A stretch of 64,000 nt of DNA. It comes from Clostridia bacterium (GTDB lineage: Bacteria > Bacillota > Clostridia > TANB77 > CAG-508). A model generated the notes under the pieces. The model made no database searches, was not told where the DNA came from, and was given only the letters and a program-made list of their open reading frames with translations. The position numbers and the translations under genes were made by a program. The stretch lies in assembly GCA_022797145.1 (NCBI GenBank), contig JAAWKA010000002.1, positions 48,221 through 112,220 of the forward strand, given 5' to 3'. This document shows positions 47,968-58,627 of this stretch, piece by piece; position 1 is the stretch's first letter; the number at the start of each line of letters is the position of its first letter.

Positions 47968-48447
47968 TTAATAATTTCTATAATTATTTTGATCTGCTCT
48001 TTCATCTAATTTTCTATCATATTGTTCATTTTTATAGAACCAATCTGTTTTTTTATCCACTGGATGTTCTCTTCTATTTTTATCTATTAATAAACTAAAA
48101 AATACTGCTATAGGTATTATAATCCCTATAAAAGATGCCATTGCTTTTGTATAATCTATTACTTGATTTTGTCCATTTATTAGGTTTATTATTATTCCAT
48201 AAAAATCCACTCCAAAATACATTGCATATGAAATAAGATATATAATAGCTCCTATTAACTTCCTTTTTCCTACCAAAATAATACACAACAATGTAACAAA
48301 TAGCAAAACTATTTCAATTTCCATATTCATAGGTATAAATCCTATATCTACACCTATAGAATTAGTAAATGCTACTATTACTCTAAATATCCAAAATATT
48401 ACCATAAATAGCAATAATAGATAACTTGCAACACTTCTCATTTTCAT
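47968..48447 (-). CDS. Multi-TM membrane protein
   Basis: MKMRSVASYLLLLFMVIFW..; RBS AAGGAGAAG before this ATG; track start at 48612 less likely. Confidence 0.6.
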   Translation of the reverse strand: MKMRSVASYLLLLFMVIFWIFRVIVAFTNSIGVDIGFIPMNMEIEIVLLFVTLLCIILVGKRKLIGAIIYLISYAMYFGVDFYGIIINLINGQNQVIDYTKAMASFIGIIIPIAVFFSLLIDKNRREHPVDKKTDWFYKNEQYDRKLDERADQNNYRNY

Positions 48448-48612
48448 TCTTCTCCTTATTTGTATATTTTTACAATTTTGTAAAATAATTTTAACACATT
48501 TATTTTTTCTAATCAAGTTATGAAATTTTTCTGTCTTTATTTTTACTTTATAAATATTTTTCTCATTTATTGAAAAACTATATAAGAGATTTAATTTATG
48601 GAGGTAAAACAA

Positions 48613-49294
48613 GTGAATCAGATTCTATTTTCTGATATAGATTCTAATCTAAAACATAACTCTTCAAATAAAACTAACAATAAAAAACATCTATTTTTTA
48701 AATTTCAATTTTTTTTGTGCACTTTTGTTGCTTTAAGTTTTAGTATAAAGTATTTATATAATTTATATGATATTAATCAAAAAGAAAAAATTTCTAAACA
48801 GCTAGTAAATAATTTCTATATTGAAAATTTATATAAGGATAATTCTTCTTATGAAGCTAATAGAACTTCTATTAATAATTCTTATGTTCAAGATGAGAAT
48901 AAATTTGATGTAATTGGTTTGATCGAAATCAATTCTATTAATATTAATTATCCTATTTTATCTTATGAAAATGAAGAATTATTAAAAATTGCTCCTTGTA
49001 AATTTGCAGGTCCTAATTTAAATGAAATAGGAAATGTTTGTATTGCAGGTCATAATTATAATAATTATAAGTTTTTTAGTAAACTAAAGAATTTAAAAAT
49101 TGGTGATATTATTAATATTTATGATTTAACTCGGAAAAAAAACAGTATATTCTATTTATAAGAGTTATGAGATCGATTACAATGATTTTAGTTGTATTGA
49201 GCAAACCAGTGATGAAAAAAAAGAAATAACATTGCTTACTTGTAATAATATAAAAAATCGTAGACGTGTTATAAAAGCTTTTGAAAAAATATAA
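48613..49294 (+). CDS. Sortase, frame interrupted at CGG 49132-49134; catalytic Cys and Arg lie after the shift
   Basis: IGLIEINSINIYPILSYE-like region, CIAGHNYN; after +1 skip GKKTVYSIYKSYEIDYNDFSCIEQTSDEKKEITLLTCNNIKNRRRVIKAFEKI*; GTG start after GGAGGT. Confidence 0.88.
49132..49134 (+). other. CGG +1 frameshift site in sortase: GAT-TTA-ACT-[C]-GGA-AAA-AAA-ACA
   Basis: 0-frame DLTRKKNSIFYL*; skip restores sortase C-terminal half with TLLTC. Confidence 0.88.
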
Positions 49295-49377
49295 CTATAT
49301 TTCAAATCAAAAAAATTAATAAAGACATTTTATTTTTAAGAAACTACTTAAAATAAAATGTCTTCATTAATTAAATT

Positions 49378-49725
49378 TTATATTCCTTGATAATCTCTTA
49401 TTTTTTTGTAAGCATATACTGCTCCTACTGCAAATATACCAATTACTAATAATGTTGTATAGTCTCCTGCTCCTGTTTGTGGCAATTGTGTTGTGTTGTT
49501 ATATGTGCTTGTATTATTTGTTCCTGCTACTATATTTGTAGTATTTGCTGTGTTTTGCACAGTTGCTGTATTTTGTACTGTATTAGGTGCTGGTTGTTCG
49601 TTTGAACCTGAACCAACTAATGAATTTGGATCTGTAATGTCTATTATGTCACTTGCAAAAACTGTTGAAACTCCTAATAAGCTAATAATTACAATTGCTA
49701 AAAATATTTTCTTAAAATTTGTCAT
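49378..49725 (-). CDS. Small LPXTG-anchored surface protein
   Basis: Signal peptide, low-complexity Thr/Asn linker, QLPQTGAGDYTTLLVIGIFAVGAVYAYKKIR. Confidence 0.85.
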   Translation of the reverse strand: MTNFKKIFLAIVIISLLGVSTVFASDIIDITDPNSLVGSGSNEQPAPNTVQNTATVQNTANTTNIVAGTNNTSTYNNTTQLPQTGAGDYTTLLVIGIFAVGAVYAYKKIRDYQGI

Positions 49726-49893
49726 ATGAATTCCCTCACTTACTATTTATTTTATTATTATTATTATTAATCTATAAATATTTATACTATATTTTTTTTT
49801 TATTTGCAATACTTTTTATCTATTTTCAATAAATATCTTCATTTTGTAATATTTTTGTAGTATAATGGTAATATTCTATTAAGGAGATTTTTT

Positions 49894-52273
49894 ATGGAAA
49901 GTAAATATTTAGAAAAATTAGAATATAATTCAATTTTAGATATACTTGAGTCTTATTGTATTACATATCTTGGAAAAGAGTTATGTAAAAATTTATTACC
50001 TCTAACTAATAAAAGTATTGTTTCAAATTTATTACATGAAACTTCTGAAGGAGTTAGTTTAATTTTAAAAAAAAATTCACCTCCTTTAATTAATTTCACT
50101 AATATAGATATGATTATCAAAATACTAGAAGCCTCAGGAGTTTTGTCAATAAAAGATTTAATTTGCATTTGTCAAATTTTAAAGGTCTCAAGAACCTTGA
50201 AGTTTTATTATTATACTGATAATGATGATACTCCTAGTTTTTACCCAATTTTAGATACTTATTTTTCTAACTTATATATTAACCCTTCTATAGAAAATAC
50301 TATTTCAAATTCTATTCTAGATGAAACATCTTTAAATGACAATGCTTCTAAAGAGCTTTTTAATATTAGAAAAAGACAAAAAAATATTGAAATTTTAATT
50401 CGTGAAAAATTAAATTTTTTTATTCATTCTCAAACTTACTCTAAGTATCTACAAGAAGCCATTATTACTATTAGAAATAACCGATTTGTTATTCCTATAA
50501 AATCTGAGTATAGAAATATGATTAAAGGATTGACACATGATATTTCTAGCACTGGTTCTACTGTTTTTATTGAACCTCTATCTATTTTTGATTTAAATAA
50601 TGAGTTATCAAACTTAAAACTTGAGGAAAATATTGAAATAGAAAAAATTTTAACACATCTTTCTTCATATCTATATCCTATTATAGATATGATTAAAACT
50701 AATGCAGAAATAATTGGATATTTAGATTTTGTTTTTGCAAAAGCAAAATATTCTATTCATTTAGATGCTATTTGTCCTAAAATAAATGATAATAAATCTT
50801 TTAACCTTATTGATGCTTGTCATCCTTTAATTTCTCAAGAAAAAGTTGTTCCTATCAACATAAGTTTAGGCAATAGTTTTTCAAGTTTAGTAATAACTCG
50901 GTCCAAATACAGGTGGTAAAACCGTTACTCTAAAAACTGTAGGACTTCTTACATTAATGGCTTGTAGTGGCCTTCATATCCCAGCAAAAGAAAATAGTAC
51001 TATTTATGTATTTGATAATATTTTTGCTGATATTGGTGATGAACAAAGTATTCAAGAATCACTTAGTACTTTTTCATCTCATATGAGTAATATTGTAGAA
51101 ATATTAAATAATTCTTCTTCTAATAGCCTTATTTTGTTAGATGAACTTGGTTCTGGTACAGACCCTATTGAAGGAAGTAGTTTAGCTATTAGTATTTTAG
51201 AAAAATTTCATTCTTCTGGTTGTTTAACAATCTGCACTACTCATTATCATGAATTAAAAGAATATACCTTAGTTACTAATGGTTTTGAAAATGCTAGTTG
51301 TGAGTTTGATATTGAAAATTTAAAGCCAACCTTTAAGTTACTAATTGGTATTCCTGGTAAAAGTAATGCTTTTGCTATTAGTAAAAAATTAGGCCTTAAC
51401 CAAGATATTATAGATAGAGCTAAAAGTTTTATTAGCAAATCTAATACTGATATTGAAGAATTGTTAAAAACAATTTATGATAATAAATTGTCTATTGAAA
51501 GGGAAAAAGAGATTATAAAAAAGAGTTCTAACCAAATAGAACTTTTAAGAAAATCTCTTGAAAAGCAAAACAGTTCTTTAAAATCAAAAGAACTTGATAT
51601 TATTCAAAACGCAAAGAATAAAGCAAGGCAAATTTTGTTAGATGCAAAATCTGCAGCTAATTCAGCTATAAAAGAAATTAGCAAGCTTTCTAACAATATG
51701 AGTAATTCTTCATTAAAATCTTTAAATCATTTACGTAATAATTTAAATGATTCTATTAAAGACACTGTTCAGGATGCTTCTTCTTTTTCTAACAATGCAG
51801 TTGGAAATTTAAGTACTGATGATGTTATTGTTAATATGGATGTTTATATTCCTAATTTAGACCAATATGGAACTATCATTTCATTACCTAATAAATCAAA
51901 TCAAGTGCAGGTTCAAATTGGTAATGCTAAAATGCAACTTCCTTTAAAAACTCTTATTAAATGCCATATAGATAAAAAATCAAATGATATAAATCTAAAT
52001 CAATCCCTTAACTCTTTTAAATCTAAAACTATTAAGTCTGAAATTAATGTTATTGGTTATAATGTTGAAGAAGCTGTTTTTACTATTGATAAATATTTAG
52101 ATGATTGTATTATAGCAAAACTTAATACTGTAAGAATTATTCATGGTAAAGGTACTGGTACTTTAAAAAATGGTATTCATTCTTTCTTAAAAACACATTC
52201 TCATGTAAAAAACTTTAGATTAGGTACTTTTGGTGAAGGTGAAACAGGTGTTAGTATTGTTGAACTAAAATAG
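49894..52273 (+). CDS. mutS2: Endonuclease/ribosome-splitting MutS2, frame interrupted at CGG 50899-50901
   Basis: ORFs 49894..50919 and 50957..52273 join through [34 protein letters not shown]; C-terminal Smr IIHGKGTGTLKNGI. Confidence 0.95.
50899..50901 (+). other. mutS2: CGG +1 frameshift site inside MutS2 Walker A: ACT-[C]-GGT-CCA-AAT-ACA-GGT-GGT-AAA
   Basis: 0-frame ITRSKYRW*; skip gives [10 protein letters not shown]. Confidence 0.92.
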
Positions 52274-52305
52274 AGATTATTATGCATATAATAATCTCTA
52301 TTTTT
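52272..52305. terminator. Hairpin terminator after mutS2
   Basis: agagattattatgcatataataatctctattttt. Confidence 0.8.
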
Positions 52306-52315
52306 ATAATATTTA

Positions 52316-53704
52316 TTAAAAATGTCTTCCTTTTGATTTCTTATCTTTTTCCTGTATAAAACTATTTTTATCTAATTGCTGTGTACTTCCTTGTATCATT
52401 TCTTCTTGCTCTTTATTTTCTTTAGTTTTTATAAAACTTTCATTTTTTTCTTCAAAGCCTAATTTTCCATAACGATATTCTATTCCTGATATGTCCTCTG
52501 TTCCTATAGTTCCTAATTCTTTTTGTTTTTTACCATATCTATATTCTATTATTGCAAATGTAATTCCCATAATTGTAATAATAGATGTTAATATTGTTAT
52601 CCATATTTTTTGTGTAGTATTCCATAATGGTGTTATTTCTTCTTGTAAAGTTGATTCATCTACATTAGAAATTGCTTCAACTGTTTGTTCATTTGCTTGC
52701 TTAATTACCTTAATTTGATATGTAGCTGTTTTATTCCCACTTTCTGATTTTACTAATATTGTAATTATATTTTCCCCAATAATAAGATTTTTGTTTCCAT
52801 TAATCTCCACACTAGCTGTTTCTATGTTAGCAATAGCTTGTATTTCTAATTCTTCTATGTCTTCTGTTATTGTACATTCATATTGATACAGTTCTGGTTT
52901 AAATGGTGTATTTAATTCTACTCCATTTATTGTAAGACTTTTTAATGATACTTCTTGTTCTTCTGTTCCTGCATTTGAAACAATTCCACTTTCATCTGCA
53001 AGTTTGTTTACTGTAATTTGATATACCTTTTTAGTTCCATCTTCTGCTGTTACTGTAATTTTTACTTTATTACTTCCAGCTTTTAAATTTTTATTTCCTG
53101 TAACAGTTGCTTTTGCTTTACTATTGTTTGGTGTTGCTTTAACATTAATTGAATCTATATTATTTTCTACTGTCATTGAATAATTTAAAGTATTTGCTGA
53201 AAATTTTTTATTTAAACTTCCTCCTGACACTGTTAAAGATTTTAAAGTAGCATCATTTGATTTAGCTGTCGTATTGCCTGTATTGCCTGTATTTCCTGCA
53301 TTAGAAGTATTTCCTCCTGTATTTGCCTTTTTTTCTGTTATTGTTACTGTACATTTGGTAGTACCAGTTACTTCATTTTTATCAGAATTAGTTACATCTG
53401 CTGCTGTTATTGTTATTGTTGCTGTTCCTGTTGCCTTTGCTGTTGCTGTTATTGTTCTGTCTGGTTCCCCTCTTCTTAGCCATACTTTGTCAGTACTTAA
53501 TGTAACATTTGAACTTGCTGATATATTAAACCTTCCTGTTAAACCATTTCCATTTACCTTTATAGTAAAAGTGTCCTCTAATTCTACTGTTGTTTTTGAG
53601 CATGTTCCTGTAAAAGCTGCTGCTTCTGTATCTATTGAATTTATATTTATAATAAATACTATTGATATTATTAATATATATATTTTATTAATTATTTTTC
53701 TCAT
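52316..53704 (-). CDS. Secreted protein with cadherin-like beta-sandwich repeats
   Basis: ATLKSLTVSGGSLNKKFSANTLNYSMTVENNIDSINVKATP repeated; signal peptide; C-terminal TM. Confidence 0.8.
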   Translation of the reverse strand: MRKIINKIYILIISIVFIININSIDTEAAAFTGTCSKTTVELEDTFTIKVNGNGLTGRFNISASSNVTLSTDKVWLRRGEPDRTITATAKATGTATITITAADVTNSDKNEVTGTTKCTVTITEKKANTGGNTSNAGNTGNTGNTTAKSNDATLKSLTVSGGSLNKKFSANTLNYSMTVENNIDSINVKATPNNSKAKATVTGNKNLKAGSNKVKITVTAEDGTKKVYQITVNKLADESGIVSNAGTEEQEVSLKSLTINGVELNTPFKPELYQYECTITEDIEELEIQAIANIETASVEINGNKNLIIGENIITILVKSESGNKTATYQIKVIKQANEQTVEAISNVDESTLQEEITPLWNTTQKIWITILTSIITIMGITFAIIEYRYGKKQKELGTIGTEDISGIEYRYGKLGFEEKNESFIKTKENKEQEEMIQGSTQQLDKNSFIQEKDKKSKGRHF

Positions 53705-53719
53705 TGCTTTCTCCTATTT

Positions 53720-55402
53720 TTATAAATTAATGCTTGAACCTTCCATAATATACTCTTCTATTAGTACATAATCTAGTGAAGAAATTCTTCCATCTTTATT
53801 TACATCTGCTCCTTTTATTCCTGCTCCTTTTATTTCGTCATCTCCCATAATGTGATCTTCTATCCAAACATAGTCTACTGATGAAACTTTTCCATCTCCA
53901 TTTACATCACCTAATTTAATAACTGTATACTCATTTCCAGATATTACTACTTTTGCTCCTGTTCCAATTAAATCATTATCATTTAAGTCTTGTCCATTTT
54001 TATTTTTTATTGATGTAACTCCATTTCCTAATTGGTCTTTTAAATTTTTGACAGTTGTTTTTGGTTGAGCTTTCACTTCTTTTGTATTATCATCTTTTAA
54101 TACTTTATTTTGTGGATCTGTAGGTGTAGGTTGACTTTCTCCGTCTTTTTTTAGGTACATACTTGCTGCATAACATATTGTTCCTTTAGCTGTTTTTATT
54201 TTATCCCATTCATATCCATCTGCTTGTGCACAATTTCTTTGTAACATCTCTACCTTATCTCCTCTTGATAAAGAACCAACTTTTGAAGCTGTTTTACTAG
54301 GTGCTGATCTTAATATCAAAGCATCTTGTACATCTACATAGTATACATCTCCAGTCACTCCACTTGGTTTATCTGAACCTCCTGGCATATTATTATATAC
54401 TGGTATTATAAAGTTTATATTAGAATCTAACACATTATTTTTTGCATACATATTATATAAAGTAATTGATTGGCTGTATGGATCTACTATGTTTGTCATA
54501 TATTGATGTGTAAACAACATACTTGTATCTACTATTTGAGTTTGTCCTGCTTGTAAAATTTTCTTTCCTACTACATCAAATTTATAAAAATATGCTGTAT
54601 TTTGTCCTGCATTTACATAGCTGCTTCCCATTAATTTTGCTCCCTCTATAATTGCTTTTCTAGGTGTATTCCAGCCTTTACTTTTTGCATATTCTAAAGC
54701 ATTTACTATTGGATTTCCAGTATCATTTGCTCCATAATTAAAAAAGTTGTAATATCCTTCATATCCTGGATATTTTCCTGAAACAGAATCTGTTCCTTCT
54801 TTTCCTCCACTTCCTGGTTTTGTTACTTCTTGTATTATTTTCGCTCTTATACTAAATGGACTTATTCCTGACTGTTCTGATGCATCATATATATCTTGTG
54901 CATATTGTTCTAAAAACGTCCCTTTTACTATACTTTTTACTGTATTTAATGTATGTACATTTTTGTTAAATGACATCTCTGAAAATTGAAATATATTAGT
55001 ATCTGTTAAAAAATTTCTTGGATCCATATAATATTTTATAATTTGCTCTGAAGCACATGCAAACCCATCCTTAGTAAAACCACAACTACATTTCCATGAA
55101 GCATCTGAACTGTTAGGTACTCTACTTTTGGGATTCGTATGTGGACCTATTTGATTAGTAACTGCTGTTGACCAATCTATTCCAGTATAATATGCATCAA
55201 ATGACCAGTTAGGATGTTCTTTACTTAATTCTCTTAATTTTTCCTTATATGATTCTGGAAATGCTTCTATCCCTGAACGAACTTCTTGATAATACTGTGC
55301 CGCATTACTTACTGTTGGTATAATAGAAATATTCATAAATATTAAAATCAATAATATACTTATTATTTTATACTTTCCTATTTCATTTGTGTTTTTCAAC
55401 AT
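53720..55402 (-). CDS. Secreted glucosaminidase-like protein with SH3 and C-terminal dockerin-like repeats
   Basis: SPFSIRAKIIQEV..GYYNFFNYGANDTGNPIVNALEYAKSKGWNTPRKAIIEGA; VLRSAPSKTASKVGSL; LGDVNGDGKVSSVDYVWIEDHI..ADVNKDGRISSLDYVLIEEYI. Confidence 0.82.
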   Translation of the reverse strand: MLKNTNEIGKYKIISILLILIFMNISIIPTVSNAAQYYQEVRSGIEAFPESYKEKLRELSKEHPNWSFDAYYTGIDWSTAVTNQIGPHTNPKSRVPNSSDASWKCSCGFTKDGFACASEQIIKYYMDPRNFLTDTNIFQFSEMSFNKNVHTLNTVKSIVKGTFLEQYAQDIYDASEQSGISPFSIRAKIIQEVTKPGSGGKEGTDSVSGKYPGYEGYYNFFNYGANDTGNPIVNALEYAKSKGWNTPRKAIIEGAKLMGSSYVNAGQNTAYFYKFDVVGKKILQAGQTQIVDTSMLFTHQYMTNIVDPYSQSITLYNMYAKNNVLDSNINFIIPVYNNMPGGSDKPSGVTGDVYYVDVQDALILRSAPSKTASKVGSLSRGDKVEMLQRNCAQADGYEWDKIKTAKGTICYAASMYLKKDGESQPTPTDPQNKVLKDDNTKEVKAQPKTTVKNLKDQLGNGVTSIKNKNGQDLNDNDLIGTGAKVVISGNEYTVIKLGDVNGDGKVSSVDYVWIEDHIMGDDEIKGAGIKGADVNKDGRISSLDYVLIEEYIMEGSSINL

Positions 55403-55584
55403 TTTTCCCTCCTAAATATGTTAAATATCTATTTGTAATTTGTATAAATAAGTATATCATTGTTATAAAATGTAGTCAATATGTTTTATTTTTGTAATGT
55501 AATTGTAATATAATGTCAAAAAAATCTAGAACTTAGCTTTGCTCTAGATTTTTTACTCTTCTTCACTTTATATATCTTTTGCTT

Positions 55585-55758
55585 TTAGCAGCATCCTCTT
55601 CCGCAGCCACATCCACAGTTTGTGAATAATAGTAAGAATATTATTATAAAGAATAATATTTCACTATCTCCACATCCTCCAAATAATCCACTTAAAGGTC
55701 CATTGTTACAGCCACAGCCACATCCACAACCTGTTCCACAGTTTCTTGATTCTTCCAT
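55585..55758 (-). CDS. Cys/Gly-rich small protein with hydrophobic segment (57 aa)
   Basis: MEESRNCGTGCGCGCGCNNGPLSGLFGGCGDSEILFFIIIFLLLFTNCGCGCGRGCC; RBS AAGGAGG upstream; not in ORF track. Confidence 0.7.
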   Translation of the reverse strand: MEESRNCGTGCGCGCGCNNGPLSGLFGGCGDSEILFFIIIFLLLFTNCGCGCGRGCC

Positions 55759-55858
55759 GTTTTATTCCTCCTTGTTTTATTTTATATGATATAGTATGAA
55801 TATTTTTAATTTTGTGTTACAATATAATAAAAATTTTATTAATAAATGAGGTAAAAAA

Positions 55859-58252
55859 TTGAAAAGAATTGAATTATTAGCTCCTGTTGGAGATTTTGAA
55901 TGTTTGAAAGCTGCTGTTCAAAATGGTGCTGATGCTGTTTATCTTGGTGCTTCAAATTTTAGTGCTCGAGCTTCTGCAAAAAATTTTGATCTAACAGAAT
56001 TAGAAAAAGCTATTAATTATGCTACATTAAGAAATGTTCGTGTATATCTTGCTTTAAATACTTTAATAAAAAATACTGAATTGCAAGAAGCCATTAATAT
56101 TGCAAAATCTGCATATGAACTTGGTATTAGTGCTATAATTGTACAAGATTATGGCCTTGCTTCTATTTTACTAAAAACTTTTCCTGATCTTCCTATTCAT
56201 GCTAGCACTCAAATGAGTATCCATAACTTAGAAGGTGCTAATCAAATAGAAAAACTTGGTTTTAAAAGAGCTATTCTTGCAAGAGAAATTTCCATTTCTG
56301 AAATAGAATTTATTAGCTCTAACTCTAATATTGAATTAGAAGTATTTGTTCATGGTGCTCTTTGTATATCTTATTCTGGGCAATGTCTACTTTCTAGTAT
56401 AATTGGAGTAAGATCTGGAAATCGTGGAAAATGTGCACAAGCCTGTAGACTTCCTTATGAACTTATTAATTCTCAAAATGAAAGTATTGATAAAGGTTAT
56501 TTACTAAGTCCTCGTGATTTATATGGTTTAGAGTTTATTCCTAAACTTATAGATATTGGAATTACTTCTTTAAAATTAGAAGGTCGATTAAAAAAACCTG
56601 AATATGTTGCTACTGTTACAAGAATTTATAGAAAATATATTGATATGGCATTAGCCAATAAAGAATATATTATATCTGAAAAAGATAAAAAAGATTTGCT
56701 TCAGGTATTCAATCGTGGTGGATTTTCAACAGGGCATTTGGATAATTCCCCTAATACAAATTTAATTTTTAAGGAAAGTCCAACTAATATGGGAATTTAC
56801 ATTGGTAATGTCTCAAACTATAATTCTAATAAAGGTCATATCACTCTTAATTTAAATGATACTTTAGCAATAGGTGATACTATTTATTTAGAACATGAAA
56901 GTAGTAAATATAGAATTTCTGAACTTATGCTTTTTGATAAAAATACTACTTTTGCCAATAGTGGTGAAATAGTTAAAATTGGGAGAATTAAGGGAAATAT
57001 TAAGTCTGGAGATAAAATTTTCAAATTAGATAGTAAAGCATTATCTTCTTATGCTAAGTCTACTTTTTTAAATTGTGAATCTGTAAAAACAAAACTAAAT
57101 TGTAAGATTAGTATCAAAAAAGATTCTCCAATTCTTATTGATGTTACTGGTCCTAATTCTTTACATTTTAGCTTGTCATCTAAAGTTTATCCTACTAATG
57201 CTATTAGTGCTCCAGTTTCTAAGGAACGTATAATATCTCAATTTTCCAAAACAGGAAATACACCTTTCATTTTTGATACTATTAATATTGATTTAGACGA
57301 TAATTTATATATAAATATTGCAGATTTAAATGAACTTCGTAGAAACTGTATTGATAAGATAGAAAAATCTATCTTACAAAAGATAAAAAGAAGTTTTACT
57401 AATAAATTACCTTGCATTGACTTAATACCAAATACCTTAAAAAAATCACCAAAAATAACTCTACTTCTAAATGTACTTAATATTAATTCAAATTATTCTG
57501 AATTAAAAGATATTGATAGGATATATATTCCTTTAAAATTCTTTGCAAATCCTAAATATTCTAATATTTTAAAAACTATTTGTTTTTCTTTTGACACATA
57601 CATCTATATTCCTAATATTGTAAAATCTAATTATAGGAATTTATTTATTAACATCATAGATAAAAGTATTAATACATATCCCATAAAAGGCTTTGTACTT
57701 TCTAATATTGGAAATATTTACATGTTAGAGAAATATAAACAAAATTATGAATTTATTGGTAACTATACTTTAAACATTCTAAATAATTCTAGTATAAATG
57801 CTTTTAGAGACTTAGATTTTGATGTAATTACTCTTTCTCCTGAGCTAAACAAGTCTGATTTACAACAAATATGTTTAAATTCTCAGATGAAAACTGAACT
57901 TATTGTTTATGGTAATCTTCCTGTTATGACTTGTGGCTATTGTTATATCGGTAAATCTAATAAATGTTATCCTAATTGCAAAGAACTTTGTAGGAAAGAT
58001 ACTATCTATTATTTAAAAGATAGACTTGGTTTAAAATTTAGAATATTACCTGATCATGTTCAAACAGTAACTACTATATATAATAGTAAAATAACCTCTA
58101 TATCACCTTCTAATTTAAATGTTGATTTTATTAGAATTGATGTTTTAGATGAAAATATCTTTGAAATTACTAATATTATAAAAACTATAAAGCATGGCTC
58201 TCGCTTAGAAGGAAAATCTTATACTAGTGGAAATTTTAATAGAAGTATATAA
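55859..58252 (+). CDS. U32 family peptidase (TTG start)
   Basis: RIELLAPVGDFECLKAAVQNGADAVYLG; FVHGALCISYSGQCLLSS..GNRGKCAQACRLPY. Confidence 0.93.
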   Translation: MKRIELLAPVGDFECLKAAVQNGADAVYLGASNFSARASAKNFDLTELEKAINYATLRNVRVYLALNTLIKNTELQEAINIAKSAYELGISAIIVQDYGLASILLKTFPDLPIHASTQMSIHNLEGANQIEKLGFKRAILAREISISEIEFISSNSNIELEVFVHGALCISYSGQCLLSSIIGVRSGNRGKCAQACRLPYELINSQNESIDKGYLLSPRDLYGLEFIPKLIDIGITSLKLEGRLKKPEYVATVTRIYRKYIDMALANKEYIISEKDKKDLLQVFNRGGFSTGHLDNSPNTNLIFKESPTNMGIYIGNVSNYNSNKGHITLNLNDTLAIGDTIYLEHESSKYRISELMLFDKNTTFANSGEIVKIGRIKGNIKSGDKIFKLDSKALSSYAKSTFLNCESVKTKLNCKISIKKDSPILIDVTGPNSLHFSLSSKVYPTNAISAPVSKERIISQFSKTGNTPFIFDTINIDLDDNLYINIADLNELRRNCIDKIEKSILQKIKRSFTNKLPCIDLIPNTLKKSPKITLLLNVLNINSNYSELKDIDRIYIPLKFFANPKYSNILKTICFSFDTYIYIPNIVKSNYRNLFINIIDKSINTYPIKGFVLSNIGNIYMLEKYKQNYEFIGNYTLNILNNSSINAFRDLDFDVITLSPELNKSDLQQICLNSQMKTELIVYGNLPVMTCGYCYIGKSNKCYPNCKELCRKDTIYYLKDRLGLKFRILPDHVQTVTTIYNSKITSISPSNLNVDFIRIDVLDENIFEITNIIKTIKHGSRLEGKSYTSGNFNRSI

Positions 58253-58300
58253 AGAAGTAGTATACTATTAGATTAATTAATAGTATACTACTTCTTTATT
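58252..58300. terminator. Long inverted-repeat terminator
   Basis: aagaagtagtatactattagattaattaatagtatactacttcttt. Confidence 0.8.
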
Positions 58301-58301
58301 A

Positions 58302-58616
58302 TTAAATTTGTTTAGTACTTAATTTTATTATCTCTTGCATATTATCATCTTCTGCCACTTTGTTTTTACGAATTGCTCCACATTTTTTACATTTATGTAT
58401 TATTACATAACCTTTTTTACTATCTATTTCAAGTGATACTGGTTCTAATTCTCCTTTGCATTTTTCTAATCTGTCTCCTGGATTTATATCTATATGTTTT
58501 GAATATAAACAATATGGGCAATGATTTCTACAAGAATACCCTAATTTTTTTACTAATTTTCCACAATTTTGACATATAAATTCTTCATCTATTCGTGTAA
58601 ATTTACTTGTTTGCAT
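58302..58616 (-). CDS. RNHCP-domain zinc-ribbon protein
   Basis: FICQNCGKLV..SCRNHCPYCLYSKHID, IIHKCKKCGAIRKNKVAEDD. Confidence 0.85.
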   Translation of the reverse strand: MQTSKFTRIDEEFICQNCGKLVKKLGYSCRNHCPYCLYSKHIDINPGDRLEKCKGELEPVSLEIDSKKGYVIIHKCKKCGAIRKNKVAEDDNMQEIIKLSTKQI

Positions 58617-58627
58617 AGTTCTCCCCT

